Positions 35,001 through 46,754 of a stretch of 64,000 nt of DNA are shown one piece after another (the first letter of the stretch is position 1; each line of letters starts with the position of its first letter). Under the pieces are notes generated by a model. The model was not told the DNA's origin. It did no database searches and was given only the letters and a program-made list of their open reading frames with translations. This DNA comes from Hymenopus coronatus. Taxonomy: Eukaryota > Arthropoda > Insecta > Mantodea > Hymenopodidae. The stretch is from positions 31,114,501-31,178,500 of the forward strand of contig CM060895.1 in NCBI GenBank assembly GCA_030762935.1, given 5' to 3'. The translations under genes and the position numbers were made by a program.

Positions 35001-36183
35001 ATATATATGCCAATATCACCTTTGCCTATTAGCAAAGTTCAACATCTGATTGGGAAACAAAAGGTTGGAGAAAGAATAAAAAAGCGGTAGTTTATTAGCT
35101 ATGCCTTGGACAAACAACTAAAGCACCAAACCGATTCCACAAAATCACGAACTAAGGGAGACAGGTAATTAACAAGACTATAGGAAATGAAGTAGTAAGG
35201 AAGTATAGAGTGCAAAGACAAGTGAAATACATTTTTTCTTGTAGAATCAATTCATTACTTAAAGTCAGAAATTACAAATTTGCTATCAATTACACAAGAA
35301 AAAAAGAAAAATCTCATTTCTAAAGATATTATGAGCAATATTGTGAAATTCTTCGAAGATGATAATATCATACCAAGGAAGATGGACTATGTTAGGCAGA
35401 ATGGTGTAACAAGACAAAGAAGAATTTTACAGGACACTATAAAAATTTGCTTTACTAAGTTTCTGTCAGAAAATCGGACTATGCATGGGCTCAGTTAGAA
35501 CCCATTTTACATAAAGCTGCAAAGAACTTTCCTGCCACAAGCAGAATTGACTTCTTTTCAAATAGTCGATCTTCACAATACAGAAACAAAAATAATTTAG
35601 CTATGATGATCGCAATCATACCTGATATATTTCCCAGTACTAATGAAATTACTATTCAGAGGCTGGTCGCGGCAAAGGAGCAGTAGATGGTGTTGGAGGT
35701 ACGCTGAACGCAGTGCTGATTTCTTCTTTGTATCTCACGGCAGGGAGAGTTCAGTAGATGTCGTAAATGTACCAGATGCTTATTTTGAGAAAATGAAGAA
35801 CTTTTTATTGAATTATAACATGCCCTCTATTCCGGCATTCTAAAGAGTCGCCATATTGAATATGAGAAGACTGTTTTGCTTCACATGCACTCCTGGTGAA
35901 GTTTGTGATCATTTCCATATCTCTGCAATTCCTCTTGTTGGACTAGGCCAAATAGAACAGTCGTCTGATTCTGACTCCATCCAGTGTCCAAGCACATCAA
36001 AACAACTTCACGTGCAAGATATTTACAGTTCTGAAGACGAAAAAGCAGCAGCAGCTTCAACTGATGTAATTGAAATGAAAAGCTTGTCAGAAATAAAGAT
36101 GGGAATTTTCTTCATTGTAAGTTTTGAAACTAAAAGATTTGTTCAGAAATATCTTGGCCAATGCATAAAAGATTCCAAAGATG

Positions 36184-37058
36184 TTTTTATTTTCTCCATA
36201 CGCACTATGTGCATAGTGTATAGAGAAAGTATTGCACTCCACCAAAAATTTGATACCGATATTTCACTGGAAATATATGTTTTAGGGTCCCCAATATCCA
36301 AAAAAAAAACATTTTCACAAAAAGGTCCGTGTGTGTGTGTGTCCGTGTGTCTGTGAACACGGTAACTCAAAAACGAAAAGTCGGTAAAATACCAAACTTG
36401 GTATTTAAGTTTAGTATCTTCCAGGGATGCGACACGAAGATTTTGAGAAAAATACCCCCACCCCCAATTACCCTTTACATGGAACTTTTTTCGAAAATTT
36501 TGATTTTCTCAAAAATGGCTCTAACAATTTTGATTAAAATTTCATATATTAAACATATTTACCTGACAAATAAAATGTATATCTTGAATTTTCTGGGAAT
36601 AGCCTCTGAAGAGTAGTTTATTCCGGATGAATTTTACTAAATTTTGAATAACTGCTAAACCGTAAGAGATGGACAAAAACTTACTACACAAAAAATGTAG
36701 AGCACATTAAAACACACAATTTATGTTATATACATTTTTTCGTGGAGTTCGTCATTTTTGTGACATTCCTTATTTTTGGTTTCTGCTATGAAAAACGAAT
36801 ACTTTTCTCATACAGGAACTTGTCAACTCCTATCCATATTGACAAAGGAACTTCATTGACATAGCAACCAGCTTTTGACTATCAGTTTAACCTACAGTTG
36901 TCCCTTATTTCGCTTCTACTGACAAGGAAGCGAGTAATTACACTATTTCTGCTATTTTTTTCTGATTAGCATAAAGTAAATAGAAGTATAAGCTTTTTAA
37001 GAATTATTTGTTGCAGGGATATGGAGAAAGTCACGTGAATGGTACACATCAGATTTTT
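36184..37058 (+). repeat. R870 repeat, full length, inserted in a gene
   Basis: Both ends are present: TTTTTATTTTCTCCATACGC, a strong palindrome GCACTATGTGCATAGTG at its centre (36,192-36,229), the GT tract (36,329-36,356), and the tail GAGAAAGTCACGTGAATGGT with ACACATCAGATTTTTG. It splits the reading frame of the flanking pseudogene (FVQKYLGQCIKDSKDVF before, REVSFFVKTSQIV after). The host gene frame therefore brackets the element ends to within about 15 bases, the ambiguity coming from T-rich flanks on both sides. Confidence 0.88.
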
Positions 37059-37239
37059 GTTTTTGTTTTTTTTATTAAGGCAGAATAGTAAAGAAAAATC
37101 ATATGTTAATGAAAGAGAAGTTTCTTTCTTTGTAAAAACCAGCCAAATTGTAAGTGTAATTCAGGATTTAAAAATAGGAAATAAAGGCAGAAGAAAATAT
37201 TTCAAAGTAACTAGCGACCTAGAAGCTCTTTTAAATTAA

Positions 37240-38099
37240 CTGTCTGATAAATAAATACTGTTCTTAGCTGTATAATTATTTTTGGTTTGAAGCTCTTGTA
37301 ATATTAGCTTAAAATGGGTGTAATGTTACAGTTTGTTTATTATCCTTGTATTTTCAGTAAAAATGATTATAATATGTTTTTAATTTCAAATAATTGCTTT
37401 TGTCTGGATTTCATTACTTCAATCAGGATGTAAAATTATTGGAACTAGAATAAATTTAAAGTGTTTATAAAGAAGCACATTATTACTGTTATTGATAATA
37501 CCTCTGAGTCATTCTGGTCACACTGGCATCATTTCGGTCACGGTTCAAATATATAACAAAACACAGGGATCATTTAAAAAATATTTATCAAATACTTTAG
37601 AAATCTCATTAAGTGGTGTATTTTCTAATAAATCTAAATTTATGTGTGATAAACCTGGTGTTTCAAGTATAACAAAAAGTTTAGGGAACTGATTGCAATA
37701 AAAATAATTTTTTTCTTAAACCAATTTGGTGTTACATTCAAAAACATAACTGATTTTATAATGGGTGTTTTTACAGTTTTTACAGTTTAAACACATTATT
37801 ACCAGAGTCTCATATTATTTGGATGTTTGTATTGATTGCTATATTTTTCTTGTGTTTAGAAAAAATGTGACCAAAATGATGTAAACCTCCACCTGGTTTC
37901 AATTAAGACAGCTCAGCCACTAAGATCGGATGTATAAATCACTAACAGCATACTTCTGAAGTGAAAATAAAAATAATTTATCAGAGTTTAATTTTGAGAA
38001 GTAGATATTCTGAAATTATACCACTAGGTGAGAATATATATTCATTTGTCATAAAAATATTTTAAATGTATGGCATTTTAAATAAAAATTGTTTCAGCC
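37240..38099. other. AT-rich flank with GGTCAC motifs
   Basis: Holds three of the 13-bp motif copies (37,509; 37,529; inverted 37,867). No gene seen. Confidence 0.45.
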
Positions 38100-38301
38100 A
38101 ATTTTTAAAAATTCAATATTTTTGAAAAGCACCCTGGAAGATGATAAACTTAAATCTTGAGTTGGGTATTTGACAAATTTTCATTTTTGAGATGTGTTGT
38201 TCACACAAATACACACCCTTTTGTAAAAATGTTTTTTCTTTATTCAGAGGAGCTCAAAACATACTTTTGGTAAAATTTGAACATCATATTTTTGGGTAGA
38301 A
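38100..38301 (-). repeat. R870 fragment cut by SINE
   Basis: Segment from TTGAAAAGCACCCTGGAAGA to GGGTAGAATGCAA. The palindromic end expected next is replaced by a family-2 SINE. Confidence 0.7.
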
Positions 38302-38510
38302 TGCAACCCTTACCAACCGACCCCAATAATGTGGGGGTAGCGTGTCTGTCTCACATTCAAGAGGTCCCTAGTTCGAATCTGGTAAGGGTGAGTTATCTGG
38401 GGAGTATCTCTTATCCTGAGAAGACATATGTCAAGCAACTCCTAGCTCTATGGACTCTGGGTTAATTTGAGCATCATTTCACCCATTTCATTCATCATCT
38501 AAAATGACCT
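38302..38510 (+). mobile_element. tRNA-derived SINE, family 2 (best copy)
   Basis: A-box-like GTGGGGGTAGCGTGTCTG (38,331) and B-box CTAGTTCGAATCTGG (38,369-38,383) lie 30-40 bases apart, as in a tRNA. The body is GGGTGAGTTATCTGG, ATCCTGAGAAGAC and the tail AATTTGAGCATCATTTC. It inserted in or next to an R870 copy. Confidence 0.82.
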
Positions 38511-38734
38511 ACCAAGTTTAAAGACCTAAAAAAGAGAACACAATCCTATATACAATATGGAAAATAAAAATAGAATTTGTAAGAGTGTTACATTATATCT
38601 TTATAAAGGAAGTGTTACAGAATAATATAAAAGTTGTTTTTTTTACCCTTCACTCATAGTTTATTATTCTGTCACAAAAACATTTACACAAATTTCTTAC
38701 ATTGTCTGCTATTGACGGGCATGCAGTGTTTTCT

Positions 38735-39425
38735 TTCCTACCAATGTACAAGGTACATAGTAGATAGAGATGGTATCATATTCCTCCCAAAAATTTGATA
38801 CAGAGATTTCACTGGGAATGCCTGTTTCAAGGTCCCCCAAATAAAAAGATAGCATTTTTAAGAAAAGATGTGAAATTGTGTGCATGAAGTTCAGCATTTT
38901 CCAATGATGTGACACAGAGAAATCCTCCCCCCCCCAAACTATCCTTTAAATGAAACATATCAAAAAAATAGCTAACGATTTTCATTAAAATATTGTAGGT
39001 TTAAAATATTTTCTTGGAATATGAAATGTAACCCCTGAATTTTCTGGCTATAGCCTTAAAGTCCTTTTCATTCTGGATGAATTTTGCATAACTGGTAAAC
39101 CGTAAGAGATAAACAAAATCTTACTACTTAAAAAATGTAGATCTCGTTAGAGCACACAATTTGTCAATACAATTTTTTGTAGTGTTAATGATTTCCAATA
39201 CTTAAACTTTTGTCAAACATGGTGTTTTCTTTTGTTTCCTTATGTCTTAGCGACCAGCTTCTAGATTTGACTATCGTGTTAGCCTAGTGTATTCCCTTAT
39301 TTCCCATTTACAAGGAACTATGTCATCAGACCATTTCTTTAATGTTTATATTGTTTAACATGAGAATAATTTGTTACAGAAAGGGTACAAAAATTCACGT
39401 GAATGTAACAGCATCAGATATTTTT
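38735..39425 (+). repeat. R870 repeat, diverged, shortened GT tract
   Basis: Palindrome region TACAAGGTACATAGTAG at 38,745-38,765, TTTGATACAGAGATTTCACT, poly-C at 38,928-38,936, and a tail GAATGTAACAGCATCAGATA at 39,400-39,419. It faces the next copy tail-to-tail across 135 bp. Confidence 0.72.
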
Positions 39426-39559
39426 CTCAATAAAATAGATTGTGTTCTGATTAAATTAGGGAATGGATGAAAAATAAACATTAATGTTTTTTTTATTAGT
39501 GTGGTGATAGTTTCCAAGAGAGGCTAGAGATTAGTCTGAAAAATAACGAAAGACTAAGA

Positions 39560-41040
39560 AAAAATCTGCCATGTTCCATTTACATAACTTTCTGTACATC
39601 TCTATAACAAATTATTGTTAATAAGCTAATTCTTCTATCTACTTCATTTTAATCAAGATAAACATCTCAGAAATGTTGTTATAAGTAGAAGGGAAATAAG
39701 TGAATACGCTGGGCTAAACCAACATTTGATGCTTTAAAATGTGGTTGCTGTGTGATTGAAATCCTTATCTTTGTATGGCCAGGAGTTGACAAGTTCCCGA
39801 ATGAGAAAAGCTTAAGTATTTTAAAACCCAAACCAATAACAAGGAATAATCTCAAAAATAGTCAATTCCATGAAAAAAATGTTTGACATAAATTGTCTGT
39901 TTTAAGGAGATCTACATTTTTTGTGTAGTAAGTTTTTGTCTATTTATTATGAACTAGCAGTTTTACAACATTCAACAAAATTCATCCTGAATAAAGAGGT
40001 CTTCGAGGCTATTTCCAGAAAATTCAATATATACATTTCATTTGTCATGAAAATATCTTAAACATGAAGCATTAAATATGAAGCTTCTATAAGCGCTTGT
40101 CAAATATTGGATTATAAGTCTACTTGCGCTTATGTTTGACTATGTGTAGCGTTTGACTCTTCCCAGGGTTTTTTTTTTTTTTTTATCGGGCTTGTTGGGC
40201 TTCACAGATCCAGACTACCTGGTGGCTTCTTAAATAATAAGTCGCTAGGATTTTTGTAGAATCGCAGTTTATTTTTATAGCTATTTTTTTACAATTCCAA
40301 AGATAAACTGTAATCACTCAATGCAATTCTTTACTTTGTTGAACGCTGTGAATCCATGGGCACATATATTCAACACGAATTCATTTTTACGCATTATCTC
40401 TAAACAGCCTTTTCCATTACGCGTGAAGAAGCCTCCTTCTTCATGATAACTTGGCGTCACCAGCCAGAAAATCAACATGTAACTATAGATACTGTTGAAA
40501 AAACAAAATCGCATTGAGAAAATCAAAACACTTAAATGCGACGAAAGCACAAGGAGTAATAAAAATTTGCATCCAGCGATAACTTCGGAAGCAAAGGAAT
40601 AAAAACAATTGAACATCAAATACTATAAACATGACATAAAACTCATAAAATTTTGGCAGATTTTGTGAATAATATATAAATATTGCCTCAAACATATGAC
40701 TTTTAATCAAAATTGGAGCTATTTTTGAAAAAATCAAAATTTTCAAAGTTTTTTCCATGTAAAGGGTAGTTATGAATGGAGGGCTTTTTGAAAATCCTTC
40801 TGTCGCATCCTTGGAGGATACTGAACTAAAATATCAAGTTTGATATTTAACAAACTTTCTTTTTAGAGTTATGCTGCCCACAGACACATACACACATGGA
40901 CATTTTTAAAAAAAAATGCTTTTTATTCAGGGTGTCCCAAAATATGTATTTCTGGTGAAATCTTGGTGTCAAATTTTTGGGCGCAATACAATATCTTCTC
41001 TATACACTATGTACATAGTACATGTAGAGAAAGCAAAAAG
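39560..41040 (-). repeat. R870 repeat interrupted by a 0.6-kb insert
   Basis: Minus-strand copy from the tail (plus: ATGTTCCATTTACATAACTT) to the palindrome CTATACACTATGTACATAGTAC with GAGAAAGC (40,999-41,032). Homology stops near 40,070 and resumes near 40,690 (AATCAAAATTGGAGC), so about 610 bp were inserted. Confidence 0.75.
40075..40690 (-). other. Insert within R870, possible retrocopy
   Basis: Unlike its flanks, this segment is GC-richer and has a 16-base T run at 40,168-40,183, i.e. an A-tail if read on the minus strand. A minus ORF (40,619-40,314, 101 codons) ends WLVTPSYHEEGGFFTRNGKG... and has no recognised domain. A poly-A retrocopy or another TE is possible. No target duplication was found by eye. 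Confidence 0.35.
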
Positions 41041-43619
41041 TAATGTCATTTAATATTGTAATCTCTTTATCTTTTAATTACACTGTATAGAGCATTTAAT
41101 GTAAATTTTAAGGAATGATATAATAAACAAATTACTAGGCAGTTTTAAGGTTCTTTTTTATAATTTATGAGTTATTAGAGCACTACCTCCATTTTATCTG
41201 AGTTTTTCCATATTTGAGGTAGTCTTGGTTCCAATTAATTTAAGTATTTGCAAATCTACTGTATTGTTTCATCAAAGATATCCAAATACAGAAAATATGA
41301 ACATTCTTATTTACATATGTTTATTTGCATAGCCATCTTTAAACAGGTATACCATTAACAGTTTTCAATGCGTCTCACTTAAATTTTAAAAAAAGTAAAG
41401 TAATCAAAATGCCAGATAAGGCATACATTGTGCATATAAAAGGCACATAGACCTATGTAACCCTTTTTATATTATACTACCTCAATTGACAATCTGATGG
41501 AGTAGATAAACAGTCTGCACTCCTTTAGTATGCTCAGTTATGGATATTGATTATGGATAGAAATGGCAATTGGTGATAAATACAAACAATATGAGCGAGA
41601 AAGTGCTGATTCTGGTTTCCCTCCCCTTTTTTTTTCCCAAATTGTTTATGGAGGTAAACAGCAATTAGTGATAAATGCAAACAATATGAGCTAGAAAATG
41701 CTGATTATGGTTTCCCTTTGTTCTTCCAAAAAGGAAATGGTGACTGTATGCTTAATAGGCTCTCATATCTTAATTTCCATTATATAGCACAGAGTGATGT
41801 TGAACATTTTTTTTAAAAATATACTCTATAGAAGAAATTGATGGTCATAATCAATTCACAATACATATAATACATCAGTTCTATTAAGGAGGGAGTTGAT
41901 GTTTGGTAAAATTTGCGCTCTCTCTTTATACGAACTGATGACATTACTGAGAACAGCAGTTCACTTTTTAGAGTCTGCATTCTGTAAGTGTTACCACCGC
42001 CCAACTTCATTGTTGTGGTTTTGGTTAGTCACCTTTGCTGCTGCCAATGCAAATGTCCAATCATATGTGATATAAACCAGGTTGGACTTTGATGACATTG
42101 GTGGTGGTTGGGTCCTAACTCTACATTTATTGTTTACACCCTCCAGAGGCTGTAAGGCGGGGAAGACAACAAGGAGTATGCAACAACAACAACAGCATGT
42201 TTTCAATGGATCAATGTTCTCAGGGCACATATAAAGTTGCATTAAGACTAATCACAGCTATGCCAGTATTGCTTCATTGCCCAGAAACTGTCAAGGTGTG
42301 CATCCACTTTTATGCATCATACACATTTGATGGCTGGAATGAATCAGAAAAGAAAAATGTGTTCTTTATAATGTGATTGAATCTACCTGTATTGGATATG
42401 TAGAGCATGCCAAATCTTTACATACTGATGGCATAAGATGGCATAGGAACTTTTAAGTATTAAAGCCAAGACGAAAGGAAATAAAGTTGAACTGTTACTA
42501 GACTTCACAAGTATCAAATTATTCCCCATTGTATATTTGGTGTATTACTTGCATTAACGTGAGGATGCATCCAATGGCTGACATTGCATATGGAAGCAAT
42601 AGGTAGAATGCCCTACTACTTCCACCAACGTTGCCACATTATTTCATGCCAAAATAGTTCACATTCATCACTGTCTAAATCACTAATGATTAATTTTTCT
42701 TCATTGTATCAGTTAAAATATTCCAGTTCTTTTTTTTTCCACATTTTCAGTGTACTTATCGCCATATGCTTTCTCGAGTTTAGCCATACACTTTCAGTTA
42801 AATATGTCATATTGTGCTTCCTTGAAGTATTTTATATATTCCTTAATGAGTTCAATAGAGTTAAAATGCAGTGGTAAGGTGGAAGCCATCAAACTATGTA
42901 CCCCTGACATATTGGAATTTTGTCAGTCACAAGCTTATTCTGGATGTTTGCCTCTAGATGGGGGAACCTTGAGAGTGCTTCTATAGGTGTCATAATCCTG
43001 ACCTTTATTCACAATATCGCAGAAGTTAAACCATATGTCGTCCAAGTAAGTCACTAATTATCCACAAGTTGAAATCAATTGATTTTCCTTAAAACTTGTA
43101 TCACCATGACACTATTTGTAGTGATTCCAGATGATTCTGTGGCTATTTAACCTCCAGATATTTAAATCCAGGATAATTAATTATCTTTCTTTGTGTCCGG
43201 AAATTTATTTTCATCTGCAAATAAACAAGCAATTCTTGTAAAAGTGGGAAGGGTTCCTTTGGATAACATCATTTAGATTTCCATACAAAAGGCAGCATAG
43301 ATTAATTTATTGACTATTTCAAATCTTTTTCTTTTATTTATTTGCTTTTGTGGAGATTTTGAGCGTGGATTTATAATTTTATGATTGTCGATTAATTCCA
43401 CATTTTTGTGTTTTCTTATCATCTAGTTTATTTTTAAACGCTTGATTATATGTGTAAATTGACTTTTGAGGTTGCTGGCTTTGAGTAGTTCTAATTATTT
43501 CCTGTCTGGTTGCATTGCTGTTGGTTGAATGCTCCTTGGTTCGTATTTAGTAAGAACCTCAGCTTTTTCTCCTGTTTTCTGTGTCCACATTATTTCAGCA
43601 CTAGGTGAAGTGTGGCAAA
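41041..43619. other. AT-rich stretch with a 97-bp tandem duplication
   Basis: GATAAATACAAACAATATGA...GCTGATTCTGGTTTCCCTC (41,574-41,622) is repeated at 41,671-41,719 with changes, a local duplication. The 97-codon ORF at 42,584-42,877 has no recognised domain. No other gene or repeat was found. Confidence 0.4.
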
Positions 43620-43910
43620 TGGTGCACATGCAGAGTAGTGGTTACCATGCTAGCTTCATAATCCCAAGGTCGCGGGTTCAAGTCTGGCAGAGGATGATGA
43701 ATTTTTTCAGGTGTAAAAATCTTTAGCATGGCTTCCCACGGAAGGGAAGTAAAGCCGTTGGTCCTGTGTCGTAGATTTATGGCACATAAAAGAACCTCAA
43801 GCCTGATAGAGAGGCCTCTTAGCAAAATTAAGCGGTGTTTCGTGCCCAGTTTAGAATGGGACGCTGAGAGCCACAGTAGTTAAAGAGCGTCCATAAATAA
43901 GACACCATTT
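43620..43910 (+). mobile_element. tRNA-derived SINE, family 1
   Basis: AGTAGTGGTTACCATGC (A-box region) and GGTCGCGGGTTCAAGTCTGG (B-box, 43,668-43,687), followed by the same body as 22,252-22,530 and ending GTCCATAAATAAG. The minus ORF at 43,601-43,825 is a shadow. Confidence 0.88.
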
Positions 43911-46754
43911 ATTTTTTGTTCACATGCAGTTACTATCACTTGATGTGGAGACACTCTGGACAACAGGTGTGCTACAATGTTTACAAGAGGAAAGTCATTG
44001 GACAAACACTAAATGGGGTTGCTGATGCTCCCTCCTCAGGCCAGTAGTGACTTTTGATACAGGGGCTGAGTCCACACGGCCTTTTCTCAGATGTTAACAA
44101 GAATTTTACACAAACTATACAGCCTATTAATGTTTGCAGTCAGCCCCCAACAGAGCAAGTTTGCCTGCTGCCAGTGATCCTTGGCCATTACTTTTTGCAA
44201 TCTTGGTATTGCCATGTGCTTTGTGTGTACAGAGGTGGAAGGCAACTGCTTAAGAATTCCTATGTCTGGTGATGACAATTGCAATTCTAGGCATTTGAAG
44301 ATAGCAGGACTATAATCTCTTTTACAGCTTTAAGGAGGCATTTAGAATAACCTTACATTATGCAAACCTAAAGTGGTGTAGCAAATTTGAAGCAATACAC
44401 ACAGTGCCAGAAAAATGTGTTTGTTCTAGCCGTCTGATGTGTATAATATGCAAAAATGGATGCTTACCTTAAAAATGGAATGAGGATATTATTCTTATTG
44501 TAAAAGAATGGTAAAGAATTGTAATGCATAAACAAGTCATTTTAAAAACTGATGGTAATGTGAAGTATGAAAATACAAGCTATGGAGCAAAAGTGTTCTT
44601 AGTCAACAATTTTTAATGTGTTAAATAATGCTTATAACTAAATTACTCTTACATAATTAGCATATGCTTCATGCAAATTAAACTTTCATGATTTCAATGG
44701 TGGTATAGAAGTGGGATTGAACAATCTTTTAAGGGATATGTGGATATAAAATATTTCAAATATTTCCTTTTCTCTAAAAAGTTTTAAACATTGCATATTT
44801 TATGGCACATGATAAATCAAATTTTACAAAATGCATTGCAAGAAAGTAGTGGATTTTTAAATTAAAGTAGTAACTTTGCTCGAAATGAAGTTAGCTTTCA
44901 CATGGTTTATGTAAAAAATAGTGAATACAGATCCACACTCTTAGCCTTATTTCTGGAGCAATGTGTAAAAATTCAGCTGGTTTATTATTTTTTATTTCCA
45001 CTCATATATCAAAGTCTGTATTTCTCGTACCTTCATCATTTGTACTTTTATTTGATTATGGAACATATCAGTCATATATGTGTTTTTTGCAGACCAAAAT
45101 GTGGTATTTATTTTTTGTTTACTAATGTGGATTATCAATAGATAAGGACAAATTTTTAATTATATGCCAAAAATGTTATTTGACTTTCAGAAAATACAAT
45201 TTACCTGAGGTGAGGCATGTGTCATAAAATAATGTACATAGAAATATGCCCCTAATATTAGAACTATTTAAATTGGCTCCATAGATTTTATACATATAGA
45301 TTTAACAATGTGACACTTGACCATTACATTAGTATATATTAAGAACAGCTGCACCTAATTCTAGCAAATGAAATGTTATAATAAGAGATAAATGGAAAAT
45401 AGAGATTTGTGTAAGCAGTTGTTTATTTAAAAATTGAAATGTTTGTTACATTTACATTTCAAAGACTTTAATACTGAGCCTTTGTTTTTACACGTGGCCA
45501 GCATAAACAGAATTTTCTTGGCATGGAAAATATGTTGTTTGCTGGTGGAATCCAATATTTATAGCCCCTTATAGGGACATTCTGTTAATAAATCAAAGTT
45601 CTATTAAGCAAAACCTGATGACATTTTTGGAAAATTACATATGTTAAACACTACATGAGAAGTTTACAAAACTTTTGATACATTAATTTGCAAATATACA
45701 TTTTTATTTTTTTAAATTTTGTACATACTTTCTAAAATTAAAATTTGAACTATGCTGTTGAGAATCTGCATGTTTGTTTGAACTATGCCAATGAGAATCT
45801 GCATGTTCGTAGAGGAGGAAATAGTAATAAGTCTGTGCATGAGTTTTTAAAATCATATGTATCTCTGATGTTATTAATTTTTCAATATTTTAAGGAAATA
45901 AAATGAGTTTTCCCTAAAATTTTAACAAAAAAATTTGATTTTAAGCCAAAAATTTCAAGTATCAAAAAATTGATGCACAGTTATTATGCCTTGTTACACA
46001 CATGTTTCTGATGCGTTGAAAATTAATTAGAAAAAATTTACCTGAAGTGCAAATTTTGTGTTCTGTAGAAAAATCCAAATAGTGAATCTTTCTGACCACC
46101 ATTTACAATTACCCTGCACCATAAAAATGCCTTGCTAGTCCTTTTTGACATCTGAAGCCATCTTAGCCAGTCCTATAACACTTTTCTGGAATTTTTATGT
46201 GATAGAAAAAACATTTGAGAACATGTTGCTAGAGTATTTTGTTTTCCACCTCTAAATTAATTTGAAATTGTTAAAACCTTGGTTGTGCAACTGTATGTCC
46301 TTTTTTCAGATCAGGCACCAGCTTCTTTTGTTTCTGTGCAGTTATAATATTAAAATGGTTATTCATTTTAATAGAATTTACCAATTGGTTTAAAATTTAT
46401 AAATGGTTTATTATTAGTGGCCAAAATTGCTGGTTATTGTGTTAATATTAAACTGATGATATTACATTTTGAAAAGTTGCAAACAATGCCAATAGCAATA
46501 ATCAAAATAAAATTGTTCTGTTGACTTCATAATGAGAACACATTTTTAGTATGTAATAATGAAGTTAAAAATGTTGTGAAAGAAAATAATATATTACGAT
46601 GTTAAGCATGAGGTTTTGAGTAGTGAAAAAATTAACTTCTTTGCAGTAAGAATTCAGACAATAGCATTATATGCATAAATTCTAAATATACCAAGGATTC
46701 AGTTTCCAACAAAGTTATTTTTCTCCCAAATTAGATTTCTTGCTATTTTAATTT
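43911..46754. other. AT-rich stretch, no gene seen
   Basis: Only short ORFs. GCTCCCTCCTCAGG at 44,027-44,040 matches the gypsy purine-tract region but has no further similarity. A 36-bp tandem duplication (GAACTATGC..(T/A)GAGAATCTGCATGTT) lies at 45,746-45,811. Confidence 0.4.

Larger units (their letters stand above)
34489..37239 (+). pseudogene. Transposase-like gene with GKGAVDGVGG motif, broken and interrupted
   Basis: Read across frames, the gene begins with a Lys/Glu/Arg-rich region (ERKRQKDR, then CIKQLSPREQRSKRKAW, 34,590-34,710), a TPPSQESF linker, and a KKEL..YKKRLQRER coiled-coil part that runs into a (GA)n tract (34,922-34,995). Then come KDIMSNIVKFFEDDNIIPRK with RQRRILQDTIK (35,310-35,450), EAGRGKGAVDGVGGTL (35,659-35,706), FFFVSHGRESSVDV and MKNFLLNYNMPSIPAF (35,720-35,841), and LFCFTCTPGEVCDHF (35,870-35,915). 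The C-terminal part KMGIFFIVSFETKRF is cut by an R870 insertion at 36,184-37,058 and resumes as SFFVKTSQIVSVIQDLKIGN and KYFKVTSDLEALLN, stopping at 37,239. From memory, arthropod and fish genomes carry many such proteins with a GHGKGPADGVGG motif. I regard them as TE-encoded, but their chemistry is not established here. Several frameshifts make this copy dead. Confidence 0.65.
33700..37880 (+). mobile_element. Putative DNA transposon with 13-bp terminal-region motifs
   Basis: A transposase-like pseudogene (34,489-37,239) is bracketed by eight copies of the word TCATTYYGGTCAC. Left side: 33,706, 34,095, 34,250, 34,265, and inverted at 34,297. Right side: 37,509, 37,529, and inverted at 37,867. 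Repeated words in subterminal regions are typical transposase-binding sites. I could not find clear TIR tips or a target duplication, so the limits are only the outermost motifs. Confidence 0.5.

Noticed and set aside
44027..44040. GCTCCCTCCTCAGG as a second gypsy LTR junction
   Set aside because: Only 14 bases match; no LTR or pol sequence follows.
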